A DNA stretch of 64,000 bases from Fulvia fulva (GCF_020509005.1 NC_063023.1:744001-808000), one strand, 5' to 3'. Positions 22,328-34,865 are shown, numbered from the stretch's first letter. The notes: generated by a model not told the origin, from the letters alone. Numbers and translations: made by a program.

Positions 22328-22738
22328 TCAAGCATCCTCATCAGCCTGCTGCTGTTCCTGCTGCTGTTCCTGCTGTTGATCAGCAACCCGCTCAGCTCTT
22401 CTCCTTTCTCCCTCTTCCCTCGCCGTCTCCTGGAGATTCAACGCCTCCATTGTCTTCTCCCGGTAGTACTCGAACCTCAAGCAATTGACTAAATACTTTG
22501 CCTCTCGATTGCTGCAAGTCGAGACTCGCACTCGCCACCCATGGAAATCGGTCTGGTACTTCGGGTGGTATCTTGCCAGCAAGACGATTCGAAGCACGTC
22601 TCTATCTGTCATGTGAGAACAAACACGACGGATTGTGGCGATGTCGAGATCAGTAGGAGGAATTGGGGTGGCGGTGAGGAGCTCTTGGAACCAGGTATCG
22701 AAGGAGTCATCAGGGATGTGGTACTGGGTGTAGGACAT
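22328..22738 (-). CDS. Hypothetical protein with Gln/Glu-rich C-terminus
   Basis: The frame encodes 136 residues from MSYTQYHIPDDSFDTWFQEL; an in-frame ATG farther upstream (22864) is less likely. The first 100 residues look like a folded helical domain with conserved-looking DLDIATIRRVC and FHGWRVRVSTCSNREAKYLV segments. The end consists of Arg/Glu-rich helix followed by DQQQEQQQEQQQADED, encoded by CAG/GAG repeats. No family is recognised. It is convergent with the SDR gene, leaving about 110 bp between stops. Confidence 0.55.
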   Translation of the reverse strand: MSYTQYHIPDDSFDTWFQELLTATPIPPTDLDIATIRRVCSHMTDRDVLRIVLLARYHPKYQTDFHGWRVRVSTCSNREAKYLVNCLRFEYYREKTMEALNLQETAREEGERRRAERVADQQQEQQQEQQQADEDA

Positions 22739-23693
22739 GATGGATATGGTAATAGCACCGGTGATCGGCGTTCGGAAGGTGATTGTGTTGTTTGCCATAA
22801 CAGGATGGAACAACGATACATATACACTGACCTGATGGCAAACATTGGCGACCTTTACAGACATGTGGAAAGGTCTCGGATCTTGTCCAAGACAATGGGG
22901 TGTAGACGGTGCAGTGTCTTGCTCTCATGGCGGAGTCTTCAGAACGACGGACAAGACATGCAGAGGAAACGGTCTTTAAGACTGTCATATAGCCGTTGTT
23001 GACAATGGTACGATGGCTATGAGCAGAAGATGTGGCCGTCGTGCTTCGAACGACAATAGTGCCAGCGAGCGTTACGAGACCGGCCTAGTACCTTCGACAC
23101 TGTTGATGTTCGCGAGACGAGGCGCGTGACAGTACTTAGGTTTGATTGCGGCGTGGACTGCCAGCTCTTTGGTCCACAGCCCTCGGTGTTGTCAATGGTA
23201 CATGTATGCCATGCTGTGGCAGGAACAAATTTGCCCTTAAAAGTTATGCCTCCATTGATTAGTAAGACCCGAGTCCTTGTCTGCGTGCCTTCCATCATCT
23301 CCAACCATCCTCTTTCACATCCAAAACTCCATCCATCATCCCATTTCCATCAATGAAGATGACTCCCATCACTCTAAAAGATGAATCGGAGTACACGGCA
23401 TTCAACAAGCCAAGCTGTCCAGCAGAGCTTTCCACTCCGATCCAACGCCGACTCCGCAGTGCCACGACGGACGGCTTAACCGCGTCCACGGTAGCTGTCA
23501 TCCATTATGTTCGGTCTCGTTGGCCGAGCTAAGCGGCGAACTTCGAAGGGCGTGTTTGCGCGCGGGACAATATAGCCAAAGATGAGTTAGTGTGGGAGTC
23601 ACTTGCAGATATAGATCTTGGACGCTTTTGCAAACGGTGAGTGGGATAATAAGTCTCTTCTTTGCTGTCCTTCCTTTCTGTGCACACTAGCGG
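22739..23693. other. Intergenic region
   Basis: Nearly 1 kb between divergent genes. Only short overlapping frames occur (for example 22541-23002 plus, which shadows the hypothetical gene, and 23017-23304 minus). No motif is seen. It should contain two promoters. Confidence 0.45.
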
Positions 23694-25082
23694 TTGCCAC
23701 TGACCACAGAAATCACGATGGATGTCGAAGCCAATCCAGTCATTCACCTCGTCGCTTCGCGGGCTTCGGCTCAGCAGGACAGGATGGATGGCAAGAACAA
23801 CGACGTTGAAGAAGCGCGGGAAGTGTCGCAAGAAGACGCACCTGATCATGCAGAAGCTACATTCCCAGGCGATCGAGGAGAAGCAGCTGCTTGGGTAGTT
23901 CTAGCTGGTTCGTTCCTCGCGCTCTTTCCGAGTTTTGGACTCATGGTCAGCATCGGCACGTTGCAAGACTACTGGCAGTATCATCAACTGGCCGGCTTCT
24001 CCTCTAGAGACATTGGATGGATTTCTGGCGTTTTCGTCTACCTCGCTCTGGCATTAGGGATCTGCTTCGGACCAATATTCGATCGTTATGGGCCTAGAAT
24101 TATCATGTTTGTGGGGAGTATTGCGTACATTGCCGCAATCTTTCTGTTGGCGGAGTGCAAGCTGTACTGGCATTTCATGCTGTGCTTGGGACTGCTAGCT
24201 GGACCTGCTGCTGCGGCGCTGACGACGATTGCGCTGGCTGTCGTCAGTCATTGGTTCAAGGTCAAGAGAGGTCTTGCCTCTGGCGTTGCAATGGTCGGGA
24301 ACTCCTTCGGTGGTGTTCTCATCCCGCTCGTACTGCGCCATTGCTTACCTCGATATGGCTATGCATGGTCTGTGAGGACCCTTGGCTTCGTCTTCACAGC
24401 ATGTCTCATCATCTCGAACTTGCTAGTGCGATCACGGTTTCCACCTTCACCCGATGCAAAGAAGGCGAAAATCTTCTCTCTGGATCTCTTCGGCAGCGGA
24501 AGCTTCACGTTCTTGACTCTAAGCGTCTTCGGCATCGAAGTCGTGCTCTTCGGATCCCTGGGTATTCTACCAACATACGCCAGTCTCAGTACCGATTACC
24601 CTGCAGCAACAGGATTCTACCTCATCGCAGTGATGAATGGCAGTTCTTGCTTCGGCAGAATTCTACCAGGCTTCATCAGCGATTACGTCGGACGCTTCAA
24701 CACTTTACTGGTCATGATGGTCTTCACACTGATCGTCATTCTCGTCGTCTGGCTACCTTTCGGCACATCATCCCTTTCAGCATTATACGCTTTCACGGCG
24801 CTATTTGGTTTCGGGACTGGTTCATGGATGGCGATGGTGCCTGCAACTATTGCTACACTGTCTGGCCCGCATCACTTCGGAAGATACTTCGGAACTTCGT
24901 ACTTCGTGGCTTCTTTGGCGACCTTGGTGTGCATACCGATATCCGGAGAGCTTGTGCAGAGTGTTGGTCCTCGGGCACTGGTTGGATTCATCTGTGTCAT
25001 GCTGTTCGTTTCGATCGGACTTTTCGCAACGAGCAGGTGGTGTCTGCTTGAGAGGAGGTGGAAGTGGCTGGCCATCGTCTAG
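23694..25082 (+). CDS. MFS transporter, monocarboxylate (SLC16-like) type
   Basis: One exon encodes 462 residues (454 if the Met at 23718 is used). A hydrophilic N-terminus of about 65 residues precedes twelve hydrophobic segments. Features of fungal monocarboxylate-porter-like MFS proteins are visible: the AAWVVLAGSFLALFPSFGLMVSIG first helix, DRYGPR after helix 2 (the MFS loop 2-3 motif), VVSHWFKVKRGLASGVAMVGNSFGG around helices 4-5, and SDYVGRFN in the second half. Such proteins may move monocarboxylates, riboflavin or unknown solutes across the plasma membrane. The substrate is not deducible. No neighbouring biosynthetic cluster suggests one. Confidence 0.88.
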   Translation: MPLTTEITMDVEANPVIHLVASRASAQQDRMDGKNNDVEEAREVSQEDAPDHAEATFPGDRGEAAAWVVLAGSFLALFPSFGLMVSIGTLQDYWQYHQLAGFSSRDIGWISGVFVYLALALGICFGPIFDRYGPRIIMFVGSIAYIAAIFLLAECKLYWHFMLCLGLLAGPAAAALTTIALAVVSHWFKVKRGLASGVAMVGNSFGGVLIPLVLRHCLPRYGYAWSVRTLGFVFTACLIISNLLVRSRFPPSPDAKKAKIFSLDLFGSGSFTFLTLSVFGIEVVLFGSLGILPTYASLSTDYPAATGFYLIAVMNGSSCFGRILPGFISDYVGRFNTLLVMMVFTLIVILVVWLPFGTSSLSALYAFTALFGFGTGSWMAMVPATIATLSGPHHFGRYFGTSYFVASLATLVCIPISGELVQSVGPRALVGFICVMLFVSIGLFATSRWCLLERRWKWLAIV

Positions 25083-25394
25083 CGGTGTATATCAACTTTT
25101 CAAGTGAGCACCGAGCAATGTCGAAATACCGACAATGCCTTCCTCTCGACATATCGCATGATTCGGTGATCGTACCAGAAGAAGCCGCCTCCTTTGGTTA
25201 GCTGGCATCCTACATCACCACTATTGCAGTGCCCTGCAGCTTCTTCCGGACGGTCTAGCCGAGCTCGGCTTCGACGAAAGTGCTCCACAGTGGCGCATTG
25301 CTTTCAGCTCTTCCTCCACGAAACTCAGCACCCAAATGCATACCGTGAACGATGTGCTTGTCAGGTCGCTGGTTGATGTTCAGCCTTGATCAGA
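25083..25394. other. Short intergenic region before the HET gene
   Basis: About 310 bp; no gene, repeat or clear regulatory motif is seen. It presumably contains the HET gene promoter. Confidence 0.45.
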
Positions 25395-27371
25395 ATGTGG
25401 CTGATCGATGTCGACACGCTGAAGCTCCAGAACTTCGTTGGCAAACCAAGCGGCGACCAAGATGAGTATGCGATCCTGTCGCATACGTGGGCACAAGACG
25501 AAGTGACCTTCCAAGACCTGGCCCATCTGTCGGCAGCTAAACGCAAAGCAGGCTTTTGGAAGATACAAAAGTGCTGCGAACAAGCAAAGAGAGATGGGTT
25601 CAAATGGGCTTGGGTCGATACCTGCTGCATCGACAAGAGCTCAAGTGCAGAGCTGCAAGAGGCCATCGACTCGATGTTCGACTGGTATGCTAATGCAGCG
25701 CACTGCTATGCGTACCTCCCCGATGTCGGTCTCGGTAAGGGAGACGTTGCTGACAAGGATGGTTTTATCGAAAGCAGATGGTTCAGCCGTGGCTGGACCC
25801 TACAAGAGCTCATCGCGCCAGGGCTACTTACGTTCTATGGACGAGATTGGTGTTACCCAGGCCCAAGGATCGAGTTGAAATGGCTAATAGCTAAGCGCAC
25901 TGGCATTCCACAAGGCCTGCTTATATCAGGACCTATCAGTCAGGATTCCAGGGCCGTGAGGAGCTTAAATCACTACAGTATCGCACAGCGCATGTCTTGG
26001 GCGTCTGAACGTCAGACGACGAGAGTCGAAGATCGAGCTTATTCACTGCTGGGTCTGTTCGGCGTAGCGATGCCGATGCTGTATGGCGAAGGTCGGCAGG
26101 CTTTCATGCGCCTACAAGAAGAGATAGTGCGCATCAGTAGAGACCTCTCCATCTTTGCATGGGAGCGACCGAAAATGTCCATTCATCAAAATCATATCTC
26201 CAAGCGTGACGAGGATGCTCGGCTGAGCTTGCTGACACCTTCGCCAGACTTCTTCGGCCAATGCGGGGATATCATCTTCTACGAGACAAAGCAAGCTGTG
26301 CAGAGCTCGATCGAAAAGACAATCTCCAGTGTCGGCATGAAGCTCACTATGCCAATCATGCCAATATATGTCAGCGATTATGAGCCAGCAGACTATGTCG
26401 GAATCATCAACTGTTACCATAAGACCGACGTAACATATGTGATTGCCCTCAAGCTGATGAGCGAGAGGGCGATGTTGATGGGTTCAGCGGACCCTGCTCA
26501 GATCGAGCACAAGACAGAGCCCCTTCACCTCACGCCTTATGCTCTACGAAATGTCACCGGCGAGTGGGCACTGGCAGAAAGTCGTACGTTCCATCTTGAT
26601 GCTCTCCGCGCCGAGCAGGAACCAGTCATGCGAACAGTGATCCTTGCCCGGGATCAAGAAGTGCTCGAGGATCCACTCTTGGCCCAACATCGTGAAGGCG
26701 TCTCCCATGGCTATGACCTGGTCCTGCCAGCTGACCTACACAAAGCCCTAGACCATTACCTCTTCAACCACATCTGGCTGCGAATGGCACCTCCCAAGGA
26801 CGGCCCACGCTGGGAAGTAATCGACATGTACCCGAAGGATGCCTGGAGCACGTCCAACCTCTCCTTTTCAGTCGGTGAATACTTCGGTAACCAACGCCCG
26901 GGGCCCTCAGAAATTTCATACGGAGAGGTACCCTACATAATCAGCGCCATAGCCCTCAAACGCCACGACATCGTCAACAGCCGCCTCCTCATCTCCTTCG
27001 CATGCCCCGTAGATCGACCAAAGAAGCGACGTGTCTACTTCCGCATCGATCAACTCGAACCAGAAACTACCGTGACTCATCGGCTCTTCCTGCGGTACTG
27101 CGAGAAGCTGATGCGTGAGGAAGTGCAGAATGAGCATGAGGATAGGTACATGAGGAAGGAGAGTCGGGGCGAGTATCGTGCTGCCAAGGGTGTGCATCTT
27201 TACGATGGGTCGAGGACTTATGATGCTTCGAGCTTTGTGATTGCGCCGCAGACGAGGATTCTGGCGGGGAGGTGGGTGGCGATTATGCATGTTCATGATG
27301 TGGCTTCGAGGGAGGAGGTTGAGGCGTTGACGAAGGAGTCGGGGTTGCCGGTGTGGGTTAAGGGTGCGTAG
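25395..27371 (+). CDS. HET-domain (heterokaryon incompatibility) protein
   Basis: A single exon encodes 658 residues from MWLIDVDTLKL (an ATG three codons upstream is also in frame). The N-terminal HET domain is complete: YAILSHTW near residue 25, a helix KIQKCCEQAKRDG, WVDTCCIDK near 75, then SRWFSRGWTLQELIAP near 130. It continues into the AQRMSWASERQTTRVEDRAYSLLGLFGV block typical of this family. The remaining 380 residues show no named domain and no WD or ankyrin repeats. HET proteins can trigger cell death when incompatible hyphae fuse. Many family members have other or unknown roles, so an allorecognition function is only a possibility. It is the last host gene before the transposon island. 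Confidence 0.88.
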   Translation: MWLIDVDTLKLQNFVGKPSGDQDEYAILSHTWAQDEVTFQDLAHLSAAKRKAGFWKIQKCCEQAKRDGFKWAWVDTCCIDKSSSAELQEAIDSMFDWYANAAHCYAYLPDVGLGKGDVADKDGFIESRWFSRGWTLQELIAPGLLTFYGRDWCYPGPRIELKWLIAKRTGIPQGLLISGPISQDSRAVRSLNHYSIAQRMSWASERQTTRVEDRAYSLLGLFGVAMPMLYGEGRQAFMRLQEEIVRISRDLSIFAWERPKMSIHQNHISKRDEDARLSLLTPSPDFFGQCGDIIFYETKQAVQSSIEKTISSVGMKLTMPIMPIYVSDYEPADYVGIINCYHKTDVTYVIALKLMSERAMLMGSADPAQIEHKTEPLHLTPYALRNVTGEWALAESRTFHLDALRAEQEPVMRTVILARDQEVLEDPLLAQHREGVSHGYDLVLPADLHKALDHYLFNHIWLRMAPPKDGPRWEVIDMYPKDAWSTSNLSFSVGEYFGNQRPGPSEISYGEVPYIISAIALKRHDIVNSRLLISFACPVDRPKKRRVYFRIDQLEPETTVTHRLFLRYCEKLMREEVQNEHEDRYMRKESRGEYRAAKGVHLYDGSRTYDASSFVIAPQTRILAGRWVAIMHVHDVASREEVEALTKESGLPVWVKGA

Positions 27372-27620
27372 TGAGGCGGCCTCGATGCTTTGAATGTACA
27401 CGGCTGATGCATTCGATGGAGGCCACACTGCTTTGACAACGCCGTGAGGCAGGCATCACAGCCAAGTCAACATGGCTGTTTTGCGTCTATCGAGGTACAT
27501 CGTCAATGTATAGAGGAGATTAGGGCGGATGTTGGAGGTAGCTTACAGATATTCTCGATTTCGCACCACTCATGATACTTCACCACACTTCACCGCCTCA
27601 ACCTCCACGCCCTTTGATAA
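27372..27620. other. Unique sequence between HET gene and transposon island
   Basis: About 250 bp of normal composition, with CA and TG dinucleotides common, before the abrupt change to TA-rich repeat sequence. No gene is seen. Confidence 0.6.
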
Positions 27621-30600
27621 TATAGATAGATAGATATTTCTTTAAGCTGTTGTAGTGCCCTCTGGCCTATGCAGCTATACTATCTTGTTTTCGTATATAT
27701 AGAGGGGAAACCGTGTTGGTGAAAACCCCTCCTCTTTCCCGCCTGTCTTTCCCCCCTCGTTCTCGTCTTAGATTTCCATTGTTGAGGGTACGCTAGTGTC
27801 ATGGGCCTGCCCTGATGACTACCCTATCTGCAACCCCTCTAGCTTCCGCCTCTTGTCCATACACTCCTCCGTCTCGCTAGCTAGGCTAAACTGCTAGAGG
27901 TATCCCTGCTGTAGTATCCACCAAGAGATTCGGCGAATGTTGCCTTTGTCCCTAATGATTGACTTGTAGTCTCTCCTCTCCGCTTGGTGCCTCCAATTTC
28001 CCCTGCCACTCGCCCACTGCGGGCATCGTAGTAGCATATACTCTAGGTTTTGCGATAGGTAGCCACACTAGTAGGCTGGGCTTTGGATGTCCAGTACGCG
28101 TCTCCTAAACAGGTAGGCCCTTAATCCAATGTGTTCGGACCTAATTTGGATCGCTATGCTTGCTTCGGCCCTTATCAGGTCCCTATATAGCTAGTAATTA
28201 TGTCTCTAGAAGGCTCGGAGTGCTATCGGGCCTGTTGCCTTAGGGGACTTCCTTTTCTAGTCCTGCTCCTATAGGCAGCTCGCTATCTGTTCCGCTAGGC
28301 TTTGGGTCTTAGCCTTGCTCCCGCCGGCCTGGCGAGCCCTACGCTCCTCCTCTTTTCGTGCTAGCCATTCGGTGCTTGTCTATACGGCCGTAAAGGTAGT
28401 AAGGTCATCCTCTTTTTGACTTGTCCTATGTCCGGCCCCTCTCCGGTAGCGGCTTTCTATCTTGTTCTTTGCCCCCTAGATCGTAGTTTATACTAGGTAA
28501 TCTATCGTCTTTACCGCGTATTGAATTCTCATTCCCCGGATATATTGGCCAATTAGTAGTGTTCCCGTCTCCATTTCTACCGTGCTTATTAACGTTGTCT
28601 TATATGCCCCTAGTATTCTACGTAGGTTACCTACCTATATCCTATTTAGGGGTTGCTTTATCCGTTTTAGGATCGGCTTGCCTACGCCTCCTATACCCTA
28701 AATCTGTGCCCCGTATAATATAGCTAGTTTAACGATCGCCTTATATATTACCCTTACCTTATCGAATGTTGCTCCCTATATAGACGCCGTAAGCCTCTTT
28801 ATCGAGGCTTCGTTAACTTGCGCTCGACTCTAGGCTTTCTTAATCTATACATTCTAGCTAAGCTTTAGGTCGAGCTAGATCCCTAGTACTCGTAGCTCCG
28901 CTAATAGCTTAGTCTCGTAGCCTTAGATTCTTACCGCCGCCTTTATATTATAGTATGTTCTCGCTTTACTAAAGTGTATAAGTTAGTACTTTTTAGGGGC
29001 GAACCGGGCACTATACTTCTTTACCTACTCCTCGCATTTCTTATACCTATCTTTAAGGAGGCGATAGTTCTCTTCTGTCGAGTCTAACTAGGCTAGGATG
29101 TTTATATCGTCTACGAACCCCGATACTAAGGTTTGCGGAGAGGTGAGTAGGGGGATTAGATTAGACATAAATATTAGAAACAGGATAGGGGAGAGAGTAG
29201 ATCCCTAAGGTATTCTAGTCTCTACCTTTACCGGGTCGGACGTATACCTTCCTAGGACTAGGTATGTCGTCCGTTCCTAGAGAAAGGAGTAGACGAACGT
29301 CGTTACCTACTAGGGGATGCCTTTCTGCTATAGGATATGTATTAGCCTTTAGTATAAGACGTTATTGAAGGCTCCTACGATGTCGAGGGATAGTAAGGAC
29401 GCCGCTCGGTTCCTACCGTAGTACTAGAGGGTCTGAATTTGCTCCGTAATTAGCTCTATTACTATTAGTATCGATCGCTAGCTTCTTCCCCCTATCTATG
29501 TTACTAGGAGTACGTAGTTGTCCTCGGCTAGCTACGTAAGTCTCTAGGCTACTATCTTTTCTAGGACCTTCCCTATCGTGTTTAGAAGTACGATTAGTCT
29601 ATACGATTCAGGCTAAGTATAGTCCTCCTTCTATAGCTTACGTAGTACTACTATTATAGACTCTCTATACGGCTTCGGGTAATACCCTAGCCGTAGGTAC
29701 GCGGTAAATAGGTTAGTAAGGCTCGGCGCGATCTCTTCTCTATACTCTTTTAGTAGTATATTTAGTATCCTATCTAGGCCTAGGGCTTTTTGTCCTTTTA
29801 GCTTACTTATGACTCCTATTACTATATTAGAGCTAACCGCCTAATCTATGTCTAGGGGTTCCGGGTATATGCTCGGGTTAATATCCGTAAGGTCTACCTC
29901 TACTTATATCGAAAAGAAATGGTCGGCTAATACTTTTGCCTTACCCCGGGACGTAGCCTAGGCAATCCCTTCGCGCTCTACGATTAGAGGGAAGTGAGGG
30001 GTTTGTTACTCTTTAGGTAGTCGTGCCTATTTAGCTAGTCTCTATATCTGTTCCGGGTTTTCTATAATAAGCCCGATCGTCGCTCTCTAGTCCTATAGCT
30101 TATCGCGTCTTATCTATGCCTTCTTCTCTTATGTCGCGCGATAGTATTACTCCTACGTCTCTTAGTTATGCTCCTTTGTCTACTGTCGCCTTGCCCTTCT
30201 AGCCTACTTTACCTTCGTAGAGTATTTAGGGGTCTAGAAGGCCTTCTACTACGTTAAGGGCCGGAGTAACGGCGTATATTGTTCCGCTACTTACTATATA
30301 ACCGAGGTAATCTATTCCGCTACTTAATCTAGCTGAGCTGTCGTCTCGAGTTCTCTATACTATAGTAGGTTCGCTATTAGGAAGCCTCTTATATCGTCCT
30401 AGCGTACCTTCTTCTAGTTACGGCGTAGTTTACTTACTAGCTCCTCTATCGCCTTTATCCCTAGCGTCGTTTAAATAGGGATATAGTCTAAGGAGGCTTC
30501 TAGCGCGTAGTTCGGTCGGCATTAGACTAGTCTCTCTTTAAGTTCTCGTAATAGAAAGTATAGGTCGATTGTACTTATACTTATACGAGCCTTCTACGTC

Positions 30601-32600
30601 TCTATTCCCTTTAGTATTACTAAGGTCATTCCGTAGCGTACGGTTATATCTAGTAGCCTTCCCCCTAGAAACGCGTACGGGGGAGTGAATTCGAAATCCC
30701 TACTATAGGTAGTAGAGGTTAAAGTCGCCGAGGAGTACTTACTTCGTGTCTTAGCTTAGGGTCCGCTCTAGGTAGGCGAGGGTTCCTAGTTCCCTACTCG
30801 TCCGACTCTACGGTAGCGGGTTATAAACGTTATAGATCTAGATAGAGCCTTATATCGTGTCGATCTAGATTGATGTTATGTCTCCTAGGTTACCCTACTA
30901 CGGTAGTATAACCTTCTACGACTCAACGTCTATAGTCTTGCTTACGTATATATATATCCTCGGGATAACGCCTCGTTAGCCCGCGATTACGGTATAGTAT
31001 CTCCGGTCATTATAAGTAGCTAGGAGTCCTACGTAGGGGTTGATCTATAGTTTCTATACCGTAATAACGTAGTACCGTAGCGGATCTAGCTCTTATAGAA
31101 AGTAGCGCTAGACCTTGTCCCTACTTTTATTTACGTTATACTATATAATAGTAATGTCGTCGTATAGTATTATTCGTTATCCGTAAGGTCCATTTCCGTA
31201 CTAACCTACTATGTCTCCTAAGCCTATATCCCGCTATCCGGCTAGCCCTAGGGCCGCTAGGGCGCCCTAAAGATTCGTATTTGGCCTAGTTCGTTAGCGG
31301 CACGGTTAAGGTGTCGAGGCCTACCGGGAGGTAGATACGTTTACGGTTAGGTTCCCTTATTCGTCTCTTCTACCCTCTTCCTTTTACTCGGCTCGAAGCC
31401 CTTATATACGGTAGGTCCCTCCTACTATCGTTAGGGGTACCTAGCTAGTATAGAGATCCTTACTTGTCTCGCTCGTTCTTATACTACTATTCTAGCTAGG
31501 TATTAGTTTGAATACGCTAGGTACCTTCTACCGTAGTATATATACCTACTCTCCTTTTTTAGGCATTCTCTTCCCTAGTATAGGCCTACGTAGTAGGGAT
31601 ACCTTAGGGTCTTCTCCCCGTATTTTAGGGCGATATGACCGTACTGTTAGTATTAGAAGTATTATAGTACCCTATAGCTACTCTAATAGATCTCCGTGTC
31701 TATTCTCTTATAGTTCTAGAATAGCCTATTATCTAGTATCTAGTTAGCTTGTTCCGCTATCTCTATCTAGATAATAAGCGATAAATATGTCTTCTCTTAG
31801 TCTACTGTCTTATATAGCTATACCGCCTTCGTTAGTCGTACTCCTAGAGAGGTGTTCTAGTTCTATACTTAGAGGTAGGGAAGGTCTTCGACCTTAAATG
31901 TCCTAGGGACCCCGTAGGCAATAACGGTATACTATTAGTAGGAGACTCGTACCAACTTCGCGACTTTAGTAGTCTACTCCTTATAGGTCTCTAGCTTTCG
32001 TCTATTAGACTCTTATACGGTAAAGAGTCTCACTACGCCTATTGCCTCTACCCTCGCCCTAACTACCTCCTTTTAGCCGATTCTGTCGACAATCTCCTTG
32101 CTTATTAGGGCTACGATTTCTTGTTTCTCCGCCGGATTAGTAATGTATAGGCGTACCGCCTTACTTGCCTTCGGAGGGGGTTAATTCTTACCTACTACTA
32201 CTATTGCCTATATAGTTAGTCTCTAGACTGCCTTCTATGTTACTTATTAGATTGTCTTCGGGATTTAGTATAATAGCGCTTTTAGCGCTCCTAGTAGCTA
32301 TACTATAGTGTTCTTATATATCCGGGCTAGGTGTTCGTTATCCCCTAGCAAGTTTTCCGCCTCCGTATATAGGGTCGTCTACGCTATATTATTAGTCGTT
32401 AGCCTCTACTTTCTATATAGTAGGCCTTAGCTTATGTCCTAGGTTTTTCCTTAGTCTATTCCCTAGTTTGACTCTTAGTATAGAGTGTTCGTAAGGCTAT
32501 AGCTCTCGTTAGTTACTATCCTTTGCTACTATTCGGGGTCGCGCTTCCTAATTAGGTAGTTGTCCTCCGTAACTCCGTAACTCTAGGGTCTACCTTTAGA
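27621..32600 (-). mobile_element. LINE retrotransposon copy 1, strongly RIP-mutated
   Basis: The element lies on the minus strand. Its 3' end is the short TAGATAGATAGAT run at about 27,622 (an (ATCT)n tail on the element strand). The sequence is collinear with the better preserved copy at 54,211-59,066 at a nearly constant offset of about 26.6 kb; for example the segment near 29,200 matches that near 55,850 and the one near 31,660 matches 58,280. It should therefore encode a zinc-knuckle ORF1 and an endonuclease/reverse transcriptase ORF2. All frames are riddled with TAG and TAA. The family resembles fungal Tad1-type LINEs. The 5' end is not sharp and is placed at about 32.5-32.7 kb. Confidence 0.75.
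31246..31544 (-). repeat. Segment repeated in inverse at the right end of the window
   Basis: This 299-bp stretch of LINE copy 1 matches 63702-64000 in reverse orientation with about 17 differences by eye (about 94%). Roughly half of them are C/T or G/A changes in the sense expected from RIP. Confidence 0.85.
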
Positions 32601-32699
32601 GGAACGGAACCTTAGTTTTAGGGTTCTTTATACTACGATTACGCCGCCGCTAGCGTAGGCGGGTCGCTACTACTTAAGTAGATTACTCGTCTTAATAAG

Positions 32700-34865
32700 G
32701 GCTATTAAATAAATAGTCCTCGTCGATGTTCCGCTCTCCTCTCTTTAATCGGAGTTGAGCGACTATATAAGAAGTCGAATCTTACTACTCTAATAGCTAA
32801 AGGACCTAAAGTATAGATTTAACCCGTCTATCGCTAAAGGCCTACCTCCCTATCGCCCCGAATTAGATTTAGCGATTGAATTCGTTAAAGGCGCTAAGCT
32901 ACCTTTTAAGCGTCCTTATACTATATCGAAACTAGAGCTCGATATAACTAAAGCCTACGTCGATAAGGAAGAAGCCGCTAGTAAACTCCGACGCTCTACG
33001 TCCTAGATCGCTAGCCCTATCATTATTATTAAGAAGCTAGGTAGAGGACTCCGTGTCTACGTAGACTATAGAGCTATTAACGCTATCACCGTTAAGAATA
33101 GGTACCCGATACCTTAAGTCCGTAAGACCCTAGCTCGTATAAGCGGCGTATAGTAGTTTACTACCTTAGACATTATTATAGTATTTAAAGAGCTACGTAT
33201 CCGTGAAGGCGACGAATAGAAGATAGCCTTTACTACCCGATAGAGCACCTACGAATAGCTTATAGTGCTATTTAGTCTCTATAACGTACTAAGCGCGTTC
33301 TAGGTATATAAACAAAGCATTATATAGATACCTAGACGACTTCGTGTCTATATACCTAGACGACTATATCGTGTTTACGTATAGTTCATTTAAGGAACAC
33401 GTAAAACACGTACGTACTATTATTAAGTATCTAATTAACGCTCGACTTCCTATAGACGTCTATAAGTACCGCTTCTTCTAGAAGAGCGTTAAGTTCTTAG
33501 GACTGATTATTACTAATAAGGGCATTTAGACAGATAAATCCAAGGTCTAGACTATTATAAATTAGGCTACTCTATAGAGCTTAAAGGATGTACTGTCCTT
33601 TCTTAGACTAGCTAACTTCTATAGGGGGTTCGTTAATAACTTTTCCGGTATCGTTATACCTTTAACCGACCTTATACGCGGTAACGTACTTAAGAATCGT
33701 ATACCCTTCGTATAGAGCCTAGACTACTAAAGTGCGTTCGAGACCTTAAAGGTAGTATTCTATAAACGCCTAGTATAAGTACATTTTGATATTACTAAGC
33801 CCTACGTCGTAGAAACTAATTCCTTAGATAGGTGTATAGCTAGCGTATTATCTTAGGTTAGAGAGGACGATGAATTGTATCCTATCGTATTCTACTCGAT
33901 AAAGATAAACCTAGTAGAATATAATTACGAGATTTACGATAAGGAGCTAATAGCTATTATTAGAGCGTTCGAGGAATAGAGGCCGGAGCTAATAAGCGCT
34001 CCCTCTAAGGTTCTTACCGACTATAAGGGCTTAGAGTAGTTTATAACGACTAAGTAGCTAACCCGCCAATAAGCGCGCTAGAGCGAGTTCCTATCCGGGT
34101 TCGACTTCTAGATAGAATATTGCCCTAGTAAGCTTAGGACAAAGCCCGATAGCCTTACGCGCCGTAGATAAGATATAGACGATAAGGATGATATAAAATA
34201 TAGGTAGCAAGCTATATTAAAGCTACGTAATCTCCCTTCTAATATACGTAAGCGCTTAAAGCTATTAGCTATAACTACTCCGCGTACTACGGCCGACTAG
34301 TATTAATTAGTACTTTACGTACTCGAAGTAAACGAGGCCTCTATCGAAGAACTTATCGAGGAAGCCTATACTAAAGACGAGCTAGCGTACGGTATTAAGA
34401 AGGCCCTAGACGATAATACTCGTACTTTACTACAAAACCTAGAAGGCTCTAGCTATATCTTACTTAGCGACTATAAGTTAGACGGTAACCTAATTAAGAT
34501 CTAAGGACGTATATACGTACCGTATAAGCTTTATCCGGAGCTAATAGCGAGGCACTACGATGCTCTATTAGCTAGGTATCCTATACGTAAGAAGATAGTC
34601 GACCTACTTACGCGTATATACTACTAGCCTAGTCTAGTAGTAGATGTCGCTAAGTACGTTAAGAATTGTTACCTATATATACGATCTAAGGCTTTTTATA
34701 ATATGTACTAAGGTATACTCCGATAGTTACCCGTACCCTCGGGTACCTATAAGGAGGTAGTACTCGATTACGTAGTAGAGCTACTAGATAGTTATAGTAC
34801 TAAGGGCGTAAAGTATAACGCTATCCTTACCCTAACCTATAGACTTACTAAGAGGAAGTATCTAT
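32700..34865 (+). mobile_element. Ty3/gypsy fragment D (RT to integrase), RIP-mutated
   Basis: Translation ignoring stops gives [20 protein letters not shown] (reverse transcriptase), later [19 protein letters not shown] (RNase H) and an integrase start including LTYRLTKRKYL just before 34,865. At that point it is cut by the LTR of element A. Nearly every Trp and Gln position is TAG or TAA. Neither LTR is recognisable. The left boundary with the LINE is approximate. Confidence 0.7.

Noticed and set aside
31508..31747. 79-codon plus-strand frame
   Set aside because: Antisense to LINE copy 1 in RIP-altered sequence; composition-driven.
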